DNA of 64,000 nt from Burkholderia dolosa (GTDB lineage: Bacteria; Pseudomonadota; Gammaproteobacteria; Burkholderiales; Burkholderiaceae): assembly GCF_902499135.1 (NCBI RefSeq), contig NZ_CABVPR010000022.1:23009-87008 (forward strand). The letters are read 5' to 3'. The notes under the pieces were generated by a model. That model saw only the letters and a list, made by a program, of their open reading frames with translations. It was not told the origin of the DNA and did not search any database. Below, piece after piece: positions 1 to 9,431 of the stretch. Position numbers and translations under genes: made by a program. Position 1 is the first letter of the stretch; each line of letters starts with the position of its first letter.

Positions 1-30
1 GACGCGCAGCGTCCGTAGCGTGATGTTCAT
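1..30 (-). CDS. Possible start of a further gene, cut by the window edge
   Basis: Only ten codons are visible, reading MNITLRTLRV from an ATG at 30 on the minus strand and running off the window. It lies 47 bp downstream of the ferredoxin stop and in the same direction, so it could be the next gene of that operon. No clear Shine-Dalgarno motif precedes it. The product cannot be identified from this fragment. Confidence 0.35.
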   Translation of the reverse strand, partial: MNITLRTLRV

Positions 31-77
31 CTGTCGTCGGTCCGGTAGAGGGAAATCGATGGGCAGCCGATGCGCGC

Positions 78-323
78 TCAGCGCAGCAGATACGGGATGT
101 CGACCTTCACGGCGCCGGTCGGGCAGTCGCGTTCGCACGGCATGCAGTACCAGCATTCGTCGAACTGCATGTACGCCTTGCCCTTGGTCACGTCGATCGC
201 GAGCAGGTCGAGCGGGCACACGTCGACGCATACGGTGCAGCCCTTGTCGGCGATGCAGCGTTCCTCGTCGATCGTCACGGGCGCGCTGCTGCGCAGGAAG
301 ATGTCGTGCGGCGTATGGGGCAC
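78..323 (-). CDS. Small 2x[4Fe-4S] ferredoxin, electron partner of the flavoprotein
   Basis: This 81-residue protein has two complete 4Fe-4S motifs. The first uses Cys23, 29, 32 and 36, followed by Pro; the second uses Cys57, 60, 63 and 67, followed by Pro. The GTG start at 323 is chosen because GAGGAG sits at 332-337 and the protein is full length from there. It begins 14 bp after the flavoprotein stop, so the two are almost certainly co-transcribed and work together as electron carrier and catalytic subunit. The pairing recalls AprA/AprB of adenylylsulfate reductase, but this protein is much shorter than AprB and lacks its C-terminal tail. The substrate pathway is inferred, not proven. Confidence 0.9.
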   Translation of the reverse strand: MPHTPHDIFLRSSAPVTIDEERCIADKGCTVCVDVCPLDLLAIDVTKGKAYMQFDECWYCMPCERDCPTGAVKVDIPYLLR

Positions 324-337
324 GGTGTAGCTCCTCG

Positions 338-2077
338 TCAAAGAGCGGCCGCGAGCGCGGCCGGTTCGCGGATGCGCAGATGGGCGTATGCGCTGCGTTC
401 GTCGTCGGCGAGCGGCACGATGTACGGTTCGACCGCGCGCTTCTCGCTGCGCATCGTGCCGTCGTCGGCCTTGCGCAGCCATGTGTGGCAGAACCATTGC
501 GCGTCGTCGCGGTGCGGAAAGTCGACGCGGTGGTGGTACAGCCCCCAGCGGCTTTCCGTGCGAAACAGCGACGCGCGCGCGGCCATTTCCGCGCAGTCGC
601 GGATCGCGCGCACCTCGGCCGCGCGCATCAGCTCGTGCGGATGATCGGCCTTGATCGATTCGATGTCGCCGGCGATGTCGGCGAAGCGCTGCAGCCCGAT
701 TTCCATCTTCCGCGTGACCTTCGGCGGCTGCAGATAGTCGTTCACCATCCGGCGCAGCTTGTATTCGACCTGCGCGGGCGCGAGGCCGTGCTCGCGCGCG
801 AGCGGCGCGAACACGCGCGCGCGTTCGGCTTCGACCTGCGCGTCGTCGACGGGCGCATGATCGCGGCCGGCGACGTAGTCGGCCGCGTTCTGTCCGGCGA
901 ACCAGCCGTACGTGAACGCGCCGAGCATGTAGTTGTGCGGGACGGCCGCCATGTCGCCGGCCGCGTACAGGCCCGGCACGGTCGTTTCCGCGCGCGCGTT
1001 CACGTACACGCCCGATGCGCTGTGGCCGCTGCAGAAGCCGATCTCCGAGATGTGCATCTCGACCATCCGATGCCGGTAGTCGGTGCCGCGCCCCGCATGG
1101 AAGCGGCCGCGGCTCGGCCGCTCGTTCGTATGCAGGATCTGCTCGATGGTCTGAATGGTTTCTTCCGCGAGATGGTCGAGCTTCAGGAACACGGGCCCGT
1201 TGCCGCTCTGCAGCTCCTGATGGAACTCCCACATCATCTGGCCGCTCCAGTAGTCGCACTCGATGAAGCGCTCGCCCTTGCCGTTCGCGGTGAAGCCGCC
1301 GAGCGGCCCGGTCACGTATGCGCACGCGGGACCGTTGTAGTCCTTGATCAGCGGATTGATCTGGAAGCATTCGAGGTTCGCGAGCGCGGCGCCCGCGTGG
1401 TACGCCATCGCATAGCCGTCGCCCGCGTTGGTCGGATTCTCGTACGTGCCCATCAGATAGCCGGACGCTGGCAGGCCGAGGCGGCCGGCCGCGCCGCAGC
1501 ACAGAATCACGGCCTTCGCGCGGATCACGTGGAAGTCGGCGCTGCGGCAGTCGAAGCCGAGCACGCCGCTCGCGCGGCCGTGCGCATCGGTCAGCACGCG
1601 CGTCGCGACGATCCGGTTCGTGATCGCGATGCGCGCGCGCTTCAGCTGCCGATACAGCACCTTCTTGATGTCGTGGCCTTCGGGCATCGGCAGCACGTAC
1701 GAGCCCATGTGGTGCACCTTCTTCACCGCGTAGTCGCCGGTGCCGTCCTTCTCGAACTTCACGCCCCAGCGGTCGAGCTGCTCGATGGTCGCGAAGCTGT
1801 GCGCGGCGTACGCGTAGACGGCCTGCTGATCGACGATCCCGTCGTTCGCGATCGTGATCTCGCGCGTGTATTGCTCCGGCGTCGCATGGCCGGGGATCAC
1901 CGCGTTGTTCAGGCCGTCCATGCCCATCGAAATCGCGCCGCTGCGCTTCACGTTCGCCTTTTCGAGCAGCAGCACGCGCAGCGACGGATCGCGCTCCTTC
2001 GCCTTGATCGCCGCCATCGGGCCGGCCGTGCCGCCGCCGACCACGACGATGTCGTATTCGAGTACATGGGTATTCAT
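338..2077 (-). CDS. FAD-binding oxidoreductase subunit, fumarate reductase/AprA-like
   Basis: The 579-residue protein opens with a Rossmann FAD motif, VVVGGGTAGP, at residues 11-20. It carries the flavoprotein C-terminal signature GLYAAGDMA in the second half, typical of the succinate dehydrogenase/fumarate reductase/adenylylsulfate reductase superfamily. The ATG at 2077 is preceded by AGGA and overlaps the stop of the GntR gene by 4 bp, so regulator, flavoprotein and ferredoxin form one operon. The absence of membrane subunits argues against a classical succinate dehydrogenase. AprA-like enzymes reduce or oxidise sulfur compounds, so a sulfur substrate is plausible, but the residues seen here do not decide it. 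The protein is likely cytoplasmic, as no signal peptide is visible. Confidence 0.85.
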   Translation of the reverse strand: MNTHVLEYDIVVVGGGTAGPMAAIKAKERDPSLRVLLLEKANVKRSGAISMGMDGLNNAVIPGHATPEQYTREITIANDGIVDQQAVYAYAAHSFATIEQLDRWGVKFEKDGTGDYAVKKVHHMGSYVLPMPEGHDIKKVLYRQLKRARIAITNRIVATRVLTDAHGRASGVLGFDCRSADFHVIRAKAVILCCGAAGRLGLPASGYLMGTYENPTNAGDGYAMAYHAGAALANLECFQINPLIKDYNGPACAYVTGPLGGFTANGKGERFIECDYWSGQMMWEFHQELQSGNGPVFLKLDHLAEETIQTIEQILHTNERPSRGRFHAGRGTDYRHRMVEMHISEIGFCSGHSASGVYVNARAETTVPGLYAAGDMAAVPHNYMLGAFTYGWFAGQNAADYVAGRDHAPVDDAQVEAERARVFAPLAREHGLAPAQVEYKLRRMVNDYLQPPKVTRKMEIGLQRFADIAGDIESIKADHPHELMRAAEVRAIRDCAEMAARASLFRTESRWGLYHHRVDFPHRDDAQWFCHTWLRKADDGTMRSEKRAVEPYIVPLADDERSAYAHLRIREPAALAAAL

Positions 2078-2850
2078 CGGGATTTCCTCGCAGGTTTGCG
2101 CGCGTTCGGACGATGGCGGTCGATGCGCAGCCGGTACTGGAACGCATCGCCGCGGAAGTACAGGTGTTCGTAGTCGATCGGCGCGCCGGCCGCGTCGTGC
2201 GTCAGGCGCTCGATGCGCAGCACGGGGCTGCCTTCCTCGACGCGCAGCGCATCGACGATCTCGTCGTCGGCGAGGATCGCGTCGATCGATACGTCGGCGT
2301 GGCCGAGCGGCACGCCGCAGTCGTTCTCGAGGATCAGGAAGATGTCGCGCGTCGCGAGATCGGCGCCCGCGATGCGCTTGCCGAGCGCCTCCGGCACCCA
2401 CGTGCGTTCGAGCGACACGGGCTCGCGGTTCAGCAGCCGCACGCGATGGATCTCGACGAGCGGCGCGCCTTCGTGCAGGTTCAGCTTCGTCGCGAGATGG
2501 CGGTCGGCCTTCACGGTGCGCAGGCTGCGCAGCTGGTTCACGATTTCGTAGCCCATCGACGACATCGCTTCGGCGAAGCCCTGCAACGACGTCACGTTCT
2601 GAAACGCCTTCGGCTTGGACACGAACGTACCCTTGCCGTGCAGCTTGAACAGCAGCCCTTCCTTTTGCAGGTCGCCGAGCGCCTGCCGCACGGTGATGCG
2701 GCTCACGTCGAACATCGCGCAGAGTTCGTGCTCGGACGGCATCCGGCTGTGCGGCGCATAGGTGCCGTCGAGAATGCGTGCGCGCAGCGTGTCCTTGATC
2801 TGCACGTAGAGCGGGGCCGCCGACAGCGGCACGACGTTGGGCGGGGTCAT
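2074..2850 (-). CDS. GntR-family regulator with UTRA ligand domain (HutC type)
   Basis: The 258-residue protein has an N-terminal winged helix at about residues 10-80, with the typical run SRMPSEHELCAMFDVSRITV. A UTRA effector domain occupies about 100-245 (LERTWVPEAL, YEHLYFRGD). It is the first gene of the operon with the flavoprotein and ferredoxin, and its stop overlaps their start by 4 bp. HutC-type regulators usually repress their own operon until a ligand binds the UTRA domain. A short inverted repeat just upstream of the start could be its site. The divergent MFS transporter may carry the same ligand. The start at 2850 fits the family length. Confidence 0.9.
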   Translation of the reverse strand: MTPPNVVPLSAAPLYVQIKDTLRARILDGTYAPHSRMPSEHELCAMFDVSRITVRQALGDLQKEGLLFKLHGKGTFVSKPKAFQNVTSLQGFAEAMSSMGYEIVNQLRSLRTVKADRHLATKLNLHEGAPLVEIHRVRLLNREPVSLERTWVPEALGKRIAGADLATRDIFLILENDCGVPLGHADVSIDAILADDEIVDALRVEEGSPVLRIERLTHDAAGAPIDYEHLYFRGDAFQYRLRIDRHRPNARKPARKSR

Positions 2851-2856
2851 CGGTAA

Positions 2857-2870
2857 CTTGTTATGACAAG
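2857..2870. promoter_or_regulatory. Candidate operator of the GntR/UTRA regulator
   Basis: CTTGTTATGACAAG is an inverted repeat with arms CTTGT and ACAAG, ending 7 bp before the start of the GntR gene. HutC-type regulators commonly bind short symmetric sites close to their own start. The assignment is inferred from symmetry and position only. Confidence 0.4.
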
Positions 2871-3283
2871 AAGGCTCGAGTGTAGGCAGCGCCGCTGCGC
2901 GGCCCAACCAACTATTTCTGATTTCGACTTTCCGATTCCGGAAAAGGGGCGCGGCGCGGTCGCGGGAGAACGGCGCGGCGGCGGGGCGCGCGAATACGCC
3001 GGTTCTCGTGACGGGCGAGCGACGTGATGACGTGACGGCGTGACGGCGCGGCGACGCGGCGACGCGGCGGCGTGCGCGTCGGGCGGTTTGCCTGCGGATG
3101 CCGGTGCGCGGCGCGCGATGGACCGCGCACGCGTCAATCCGCCGATGCCGAAAAATTTTCGTCTGGGCCAGCCGCGCATGTCGATTTCGCGCGAGCCCGT
3201 TCGTCGTACCGATATCGACCGGCCGCGCGTCGACGCCCGCGCCGGTTTCCCCGATGATGTCGACACGACCAAGGAGACACCCG
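2871..3283. other. Divergent intergenic region between GntR gene and MFS gene
   Basis: This gap between divergent starts holds no convincing gene. From about 3008 to 3072 it is a low-complexity run of GACG/GGCG units (for example gtgatgacgtgacggcgtga) that looks like slipped-strand expansion. The purine-rich AAGGAG at 3271-3276 is the ribosome binding site of the MFS gene. No clear sigma-70 promoter could be picked out. Confidence 0.5.
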
Positions 3284-4495
3284 ATGCAGGATTCCCGATA
3301 CCGCTGGATCATCGTCGCCGCGGGCGGCGTGATGGGTTGCGTCGCGATCGGCGCGATGTTTTCGCTGCCCGTATTTCTTCGGCCGATCGCGCGCGACACC
3401 GGCTGGTCGATGACCGGCATTTCGGCCGCGATGACGCTCGGCTTCATCGCGATGGCGTTCGCGAGCATCGCGTGGGGCAGCCTGTCGGACCGCATCGGCA
3501 CGCGCGCGGTCGTCGTGACCGGCTCGGTGCTGCTGGCCGCGAGCCTCGCGCTGGCGAGCCGCGCGTCGTCGCTGTTCGCATTCCAGGCGATCTTCGGCAT
3601 CGCCGTCGGCGGTGCGACGGCTGCGATATTCGCGCCGATGATGGCCTGCGTGACCGGCTGGTTCGACACGCACCGCGGTCTGGCCGTATCGCTCGTGTCG
3701 GCCGGCATGGGGATGGCGCCGATGACGATGTCGCCGTTCGCCGCATGGCTCGTGTCGATGTACGGCTGGCGCACGTCGATGCTGGCGATCGCCGTGCTGG
3801 CGGCCGCCGTGATGATTCCGGCGTCGCTGCTCGTGCGCCGCGCGCCCGCGCTCGAGCGCACGACCGCGACGCCGGCGGACGCCGCCGCGCATTCGTCGAT
3901 GTCGGTCGCGGATGCGTTGCGCTCGCCGCAGTTCGTCGTGCTGCTGCTCACCAACTTCTTCTGCTGCGCGACGCATTCCGGTCCGATTTTTCATACGGTC
4001 AGCTATGCGGTGACGTGCGGGATCCCGCTGATCGTCGCGGTGTCGATCTACAGCGTCGAAGGGCTCGCGGGGATGGGCGGCCGGATCGCGTTCGGCATCC
4101 TCGGCGACCGGTTCGGCGCGAAGCGCATGCTGGTGGCCGGGCTGTTCGCGCAGGCGCTCGGCGCGCTCGGCTACTACTTCGTGCGCACGCTCGACGGCTT
4201 CTACGCGGTCGCGACGCTGTTCGGCTTCATCTACGCGGGTGTGATGCCGCTGTATTCGGTGCTCGCGCGCGAGAACTTCCCGCTGCGGATGATGGGGACG
4301 GTGATCGGCGGCAGTGCGATGGCCGGCAGCCTCGGGATGGCGGCGGGGCCCGTCGCGGGCGGCCTGATCGTCGACACGCTCGGCAGCTACGGCTGGCTGT
4401 ACCTCGGCTCGTTCGCGATCGGCGTCGGCGCGAGCCTGATCGCGATGACGTTCCGTCCGTTCGCGAAACCGCACGCGGATGCGGTCGCGGCCTGA
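3284..4495 (+). CDS. MFS transporter
   Basis: The 403-residue hydrophobic protein has about twelve membrane segments and the MFS loop 2-3 signature WGSLSDRIGTRAVVV, with its pseudo-repeat GRIAFGILGDRFGAKRM in the second half. The ATG at 3284 follows AAGGAG at 3271-3276. It resembles monocarboxylate/organic-anion MFS members, but the substrate cannot be read from sequence. It is divergent from the GntR-flavoprotein-ferredoxin operon, which suggests import or export of that pathway's substrate. Confidence 0.85.
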   Translation: MQDSRYRWIIVAAGGVMGCVAIGAMFSLPVFLRPIARDTGWSMTGISAAMTLGFIAMAFASIAWGSLSDRIGTRAVVVTGSVLLAASLALASRASSLFAFQAIFGIAVGGATAAIFAPMMACVTGWFDTHRGLAVSLVSAGMGMAPMTMSPFAAWLVSMYGWRTSMLAIAVLAAAVMIPASLLVRRAPALERTTATPADAAAHSSMSVADALRSPQFVVLLLTNFFCCATHSGPIFHTVSYAVTCGIPLIVAVSIYSVEGLAGMGGRIAFGILGDRFGAKRMLVAGLFAQALGALGYYFVRTLDGFYAVATLFGFIYAGVMPLYSVLARENFPLRMMGTVIGGSAMAGSLGMAAGPVAGGLIVDTLGSYGWLYLGSFAIGVGASLIAMTFRPFAKPHADAVAA

Positions 4496-4748
4496 TCGGG
4501 CAACGGCGTGACGAACGCCGGCGCGCGCACCGGCGAGCGCGAAAGCGGGCCGATCGACGCGGCCTGCGCTCGGCCCGCGGTCGCGCGACGCTCGCTGCGG
4601 CGCAGCGAACGAGCGAAGTAACGGGCATCGGCACGCATACGCGCGGATCCTGCCCCTAAAAATGCAATATCGAACATCCATTCGAACGGGCCTGTCATAC
4701 GCGCGTCACCCTGCTAGAATTCGCCTGCCGCATTGTTCCGATTGACTG

Positions 4749-5722
<974 letters not shown>

Positions 5723-5834
5723 GCTCACCGCATCGCCGATCGAGCCGCACCGGCGCGCCGGGCCCGACAAGCCCGGTGAACCGGCGACGGTTCGGACCCT
5801 CTAAGCAGGTTTGACGAACCGACACCCTCCAGCC

Positions 5835-6773
5835 ATGTCTTTCCAGCCCGCCGCGTCCTACACCATTCGCCTGCTTGCGCCGTCCGGCTATCCGCACGAT
5901 CCCGACGCGATCAATCGCGCGCTCGAACGCCTGAGCATCGCGCAGCACCGGATCGAGAACGTCGAGGCGACGCAGCGGCGCTTCCAGCGTTTCGGCGGCA
6001 CCGACGGCGAACGGGCCGGCGATCTGAATCGGCTCGCCGATCCCGAACGGCCGCTGCCGGACATCGCGCTCGCGGTGCGCGGCGGGTACGGCGCCGCGCG
6101 CATCCTGCACGGGCTCGACTATCGCGGGCTCGAGCGCCGCCTGCGCGATCAGCCGATCGCGCTCGTCGGCCACAGCGACTTCACCGCGATCCAGCTCGCG
6201 CTGTATGCGAAGGCGCGGATCAAGACGTTCGGCGGCCCGATGCTGTCGGCCGACTTCGGCGCCGAGACGCCGAGCGAATTCACGATGCAGCATTTCTGGC
6301 GGACGCTGACGCAGCCGAGCACGACGATCGTCGCCGAGGCGCCGCAGGCGCAGACCGTCAACGTGACGGGCACGCTGTGGGGCGGCAATCTCGCGATCCT
6401 GGCGTCGCTGGTCGGCACGCCGTACATGCCGGACATCGACGGCGGGATCCTGTTCATCGAGGACGTCAACGAACAGCCGTTCCGGATCGAGCGGATGATC
6501 TACCAGCTGCATTTGTCTGGACTGCTCGCGCGCCAGCAGGCGCTCGTGCTCGGACAGTTCACCGGCGCGCGGCCGTTCGAGTACGACAACGGCTACGACA
6601 TGCAGGCGATGATCGATCAGGTGCGCTCGGTGATCGGCATTCCGGTGATCACCGGGCTGCAGTTCGGTCACGTTCCCGATCTGCTGACGCTGCCGTTCGG
6701 CGCGCGCGCGGAACTCGTCGCGAATGCGCACGGGTTCCGGCTCACGATGTCGGACTATCCGCATCTCGGCTGA
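5835..6773 (+). CDS. ldcA: LD-carboxypeptidase (muramoyltetrapeptide carboxypeptidase, S66)
   Basis: LdcA removes the terminal D-Ala from cytoplasmic murein tetrapeptides during peptidoglycan recycling. The 312-residue protein shows the Ser-Glu-His triad of family S66: Ser in LVGHSDFTA, Glu in GILFIEDVNEQPFRIERM, and His in GLQFGHVPDLLTLPFG. No signal peptide is seen, which fits a cytosolic enzyme. The ATG at 5835 is preferred over an in-frame TTG at 5811. An intrinsic terminator follows at once. No operon partner is obvious, since 112 bp separate it from tadA. Confidence 0.9.
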   Translation: MSFQPAASYTIRLLAPSGYPHDPDAINRALERLSIAQHRIENVEATQRRFQRFGGTDGERAGDLNRLADPERPLPDIALAVRGGYGAARILHGLDYRGLERRLRDQPIALVGHSDFTAIQLALYAKARIKTFGGPMLSADFGAETPSEFTMQHFWRTLTQPSTTIVAEAPQAQTVNVTGTLWGGNLAILASLVGTPYMPDIDGGILFIEDVNEQPFRIERMIYQLHLSGLLARQQALVLGQFTGARPFEYDNGYDMQAMIDQVRSVIGIPVITGLQFGHVPDLLTLPFGARAELVANAHGFRLTMSDYPHLG

Positions 6774-6792
6774 GCCGAACCGGTACGATCGC

Positions 6793-6816
6793 AAGGCGGG
6801 GTTTTCCCGCCTTTTT
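6793..6816 (+). terminator. Intrinsic terminator after ldcA
   Basis: AAGGCGGG, a five-base loop and CCCGCCTT form a hairpin followed by a T run, 20 bp after the ldcA stop. Confidence 0.85.
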
Positions 6817-6891
6817 CTTTTGGCAAGTGCGCAACTAACGATCGGCAATTCGGCACGCCGGCAACATGCTCTCCGCCATTTCGTGCACCAT

Positions 6892-6905
6892 TTTTGTCAA
6901 CAAAA
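6892..6905. promoter_or_regulatory. Operator-like palindrome, distal copy
   Basis: TTTTGTCAACAAAA is a perfect 14-bp inverted repeat. Its core TTGTCAACAA is the same as the second palindrome at 7036-7047, 144 bp downstream. FCD-type GntR regulators often bind such TTGT-N2-ACAA sites, and the next gene encodes one. Looping between the two sites is an inference. Confidence 0.55.
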
Positions 6906-7035
6906 TTTCCGGCCGGGTATACGCCGACATCACTTGCGGATGGGCCTGAAACGCTTGCCATGCATGGATTTCGTGCGCGACGCACCGAATCGATGCGCGT
7001 CGATGCGCGCCGATTGTGCGAACTCCGGGAAAAGA

Positions 7036-7067
7036 ATTGTTGACAATCTTTATGTCCGTTCTACGAT
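7036..7067 (+). promoter_or_regulatory. Putative promoter with overlapping GntR operator
   Basis: ATTGTTGACAAT (7036-7047) is a perfect 12-bp inverted repeat of the TTGT-N2-ACAA type. TTGACA at 7040-7045 inside it makes an ideal -35 box, followed after 16 bp by TACGAT at 7062-7067 as a -10 box. A regulator bound here would cover the -35. The GntR gene starts at 7083, so negative autoregulation is the simplest reading. Confidence 0.6.
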
Positions 7068-7082
7068 GAGGACCATCACACG

Positions 7083-7787
7083 ATGCAGATCATGAACGAG
7101 CCCGAATCCCCGTCGTCCGGCGCCGCCGGCCCCGAAGCGATCGCCGAGCGGATCCGCACCGCGATCCTCGAGCATCGGCTCGCGCCCGGCGCGAAGCTGA
7201 CGGAGGCGCAGCTCTGCGACGTATTCGGCGTAAAGCGCGGGACGATCCGCCAGGCGCTCGCGCAACTGGCGACCGACAAGCTGGTCGATCTCGAGCCGAA
7301 CCGCGGCGCGTTCGTCGCGAGCCCGACGCTGCAGGACGTGCACGAGGTGTTCGAGATGCGCCGGATCATCGAGCTCGCGGTCGTCGAGCGGCTCGCGACC
7401 GGGCCGGGCGCGAAGCGGCTGAAGGGTGTCGCGGCGCTGATCGACAAGGAGCGCAAGGCGTTCGAGCGGCACGATTTCGCCGCGTGGATCCGGCTGTCGG
7501 GCGAGTTCCATACGGCGCTCGCGGCGCTGACGGGCAACGCGACGCTCTGCGAGTGCCTCGAAGGGCTCGTCGCACGCTCGACGCTGATGTCGGCGCTGTA
7601 CGAATCGCACGGTCGCAGCCCGTGCTCGTTCGACGACCACGGCGAAATCCTGGCCGCGCTCGAAGCCGGCGATCCGAAGCGGGCGGCGGCGCTGATGGCG
7701 CACCACCTGCAGCATGTCGAACTGAAGATGCTGGACCGGCCCGCGCAAGGGCAGGTCGATTTGCGCGAAGTGTTCGGCGGCGCCTGA
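7083..7787 (+). CDS. GntR-family regulator with FCD domain, purine catabolism cluster
   Basis: The 234-residue protein has a winged helix at about residues 18-85 (LTEAQLCDVFGVKRGTIRQA) and an all-helical FCD ligand domain in the C-terminal half, with the metal-site-like region LSGEFHTALAALTGN. It leads a string of urate/allantoin genes in the same direction, so it probably controls them in response to a ureide or purine intermediate. Two palindromes that fit FCD regulators lie upstream. ATG codons at 7083 and 7092 are both possible starts; the first is closer to the GAGG at 7068-7072. Confidence 0.88.
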   Translation: MQIMNEPESPSSGAAGPEAIAERIRTAILEHRLAPGAKLTEAQLCDVFGVKRGTIRQALAQLATDKLVDLEPNRGAFVASPTLQDVHEVFEMRRIIELAVVERLATGPGAKRLKGVAALIDKERKAFERHDFAAWIRLSGEFHTALAALTGNATLCECLEGLVARSTLMSALYESHGRSPCSFDDHGEILAALEAGDPKRAAALMAHHLQHVELKMLDRPAQGQVDLREVFGGA

Positions 7788-7936
7788 GCGGCGACGCGAA
7801 CCACGGCTGCGCGCCACACGGACGAGAGCAATGCCGGCCTGCGGGTATGCCGCGGGCCGCAAGTCCGACTCCGGGCGAGGATCCGGAGCGATGTCGACGA
7901 CGATGAGCGGCGATCCGGCCGCATCAAGGAGAAGTC

Positions 7937-9421
7937 ATGGCTCAGTTCAGTGTGGCGCACGACAGCGCCTATCCGGCGGAAGGCCGCAGCGACGGCGGCG
8001 GCCCCGCGCTGCCGGACGGCTACAGCGAGCGGCTGTACAACGAAGATTTGGCGCCGCTTCGAAACCAGACGTGGGGCTCGTACAACATCTTCGCGTTCTG
8101 GATGTCGGACGTGCATAGCGTCGGCGGCTACGTGTTCGCCGGCAGCCTGTTCGCGCTCGGGCTGACGAGCTGGCAGGTGCTGATCGCGCTGATCGTCGGG
8201 ATCGGCATCGTCAATCTGCTGTGCAACCTGATCGCGCGGCCGAGCCAGCAGATCGGCGTGCCGTATCCGGTCGCGTGCCGCGCGACGTTCGGCGTGCTCG
8301 GCGCGAACGTGCCGGCCGTGATTCGCGGGCTGATCGCGATCGCGTGGTACGGCATCCAGACGTATCTCGCATCGAGCGCGCTCGTGATCGTCGTGCTGAA
8401 ATTCTTCCCGCAATGGATGCCGTACGCGGACGTTCATCGCTACGGTTTTCTCGGGCTGTCCGCGGTCGGCTGGGCCGGCTTCATGCTGCTGTGGGTGCTG
8501 CAGGCGTTCGTGTTCTGGAACGGGATGGAGACGATCAAGAAGTTCATCGACTTCGCGGGCCCGGCCGTCTACGTCGTGATGTTCATCCTCGCCGGCTACA
8601 TGGTGTGGCGCGCGGGCTGGCGCAACATCGGGATCAATCTCGGCGGCGTCAAGTATCACGGCGCGCAGGTGATTCCGGTGATGATCACCGCCGTGTCGCT
8701 CGTCGTGTCGTACTTCTCCGGGCCGATGCTGAATTTCGGCGACTTCTCGCGCTATTGCCGCTCGTTCGGCGACGTGAAGCGCGGCAACTTCTGGGGGTTG
8801 CCGGTCAACTTCCTCGCGTTCTCGCTCGTCACGGTGATCACGACGGCCGCGACGCTGCCCGTGTTCGGCGAACTGATCACGGACCCGGTCGAGACGGTCG
8901 GCCGCATCGATCATCCGACCGCGGTGATCCTCGGCGCGCTGACGTTCACGATCGCGACGATCGGCATCAACATCGTCGCGAACTTCGTGTCGCCGGCGTT
9001 CGACTTCTCGAACGTCGCGCCGCGGCTGATCAGCTGGCGCGCGGGCGGGATGCTGGCCGCCGTCGCGTCGATCTTCATCACGCCGTGGAACCTGTTCAAC
9101 AACCCGGCCGTGATCCACTACACGCTCGACGTGCTCGGCGCGTTCATCGGCCCGCTGTACGGCGTGCTGATCGCCGACTTCTATCTCGTCAAGCGCGGCC
9201 GGCTCGCGCGCGACGACCTGTACACGATGTCGCAGAGCGGGGCGTACTGGTACACCGGCGGCGTGAACCGCCGCGCGCTGGCCGCGCTGCTGCCGGCGGC
9301 GCTGATCGCGATCGTGTGCGTGATGATGCCGGGCTGGGGCGACGTCGCGAACTTCTCGTGGTTCATCGGCGCGGGGCTCGGCTTCGTGTTCTATCGCGTG
9401 TTCGCGGGCGCGAAGCATTGA
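7937..9421 (+). CDS. NCS1-family nucleobase/allantoin permease
   Basis: The 494-residue protein has about twelve membrane segments and the NCS1 signatures ENLAPLRNQTWGSYNIFAFW-like at residues 33-55 (here NEDLAPLRNQTWGSYNIFAF) and RATFGVLGANVPAVIRG. NCS1 carriers are cation symporters for uracil, cytosine, hydantoins, purines or allantoin. Its place directly before the racemase and allantoinase genes points to a purine or ureide substrate. The ATG at 7937 follows AAGGAG at 7926-7931. Only 10 bp separate its stop from the racemase start, so they are co-transcribed. Confidence 0.9.
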   Translation: MAQFSVAHDSAYPAEGRSDGGGPALPDGYSERLYNEDLAPLRNQTWGSYNIFAFWMSDVHSVGGYVFAGSLFALGLTSWQVLIALIVGIGIVNLLCNLIARPSQQIGVPYPVACRATFGVLGANVPAVIRGLIAIAWYGIQTYLASSALVIVVLKFFPQWMPYADVHRYGFLGLSAVGWAGFMLLWVLQAFVFWNGMETIKKFIDFAGPAVYVVMFILAGYMVWRAGWRNIGINLGGVKYHGAQVIPVMITAVSLVVSYFSGPMLNFGDFSRYCRSFGDVKRGNFWGLPVNFLAFSLVTVITTAATLPVFGELITDPVETVGRIDHPTAVILGALTFTIATIGINIVANFVSPAFDFSNVAPRLISWRAGGMLAAVASIFITPWNLFNNPAVIHYTLDVLGAFIGPLYGVLIADFYLVKRGRLARDDLYTMSQSGAYWYTGGVNRRALAALLPAALIAIVCVMMPGWGDVANFSWFIGAGLGFVFYRVFAGAKH

Positions 9422-9431
9422 GGAGCGCGCA

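Larger units (their letters stand above)
6774..7082. other. Intergenic region before the purine cluster
   Basis: This 309-bp gap carries the ldcA terminator, two TTGT-N2-ACAA palindromes and a promoter-like element. No reading frame in it resembles a protein. It is locally richer in A/T than its surroundings, as expected of a control region. Confidence 0.6.

Noticed and set aside
20-2173. A 717-codon open frame antisense to the flavoprotein and ferredoxin, and similar long antisense frames opposite other genes (for example 7076-9520, 24122-26296, 30314-32533, 55194-57611)
   Set aside because: They are Arg/Ala/His-rich shadows produced by high GC at third positions. The opposite strand holds well-recognised conserved proteins.
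5811-5834. TTG at 5811 as the ldcA start
   Set aside because: The added residues TNRHPPA match nothing typical, and the ATG at 5835 gives the normal family length.
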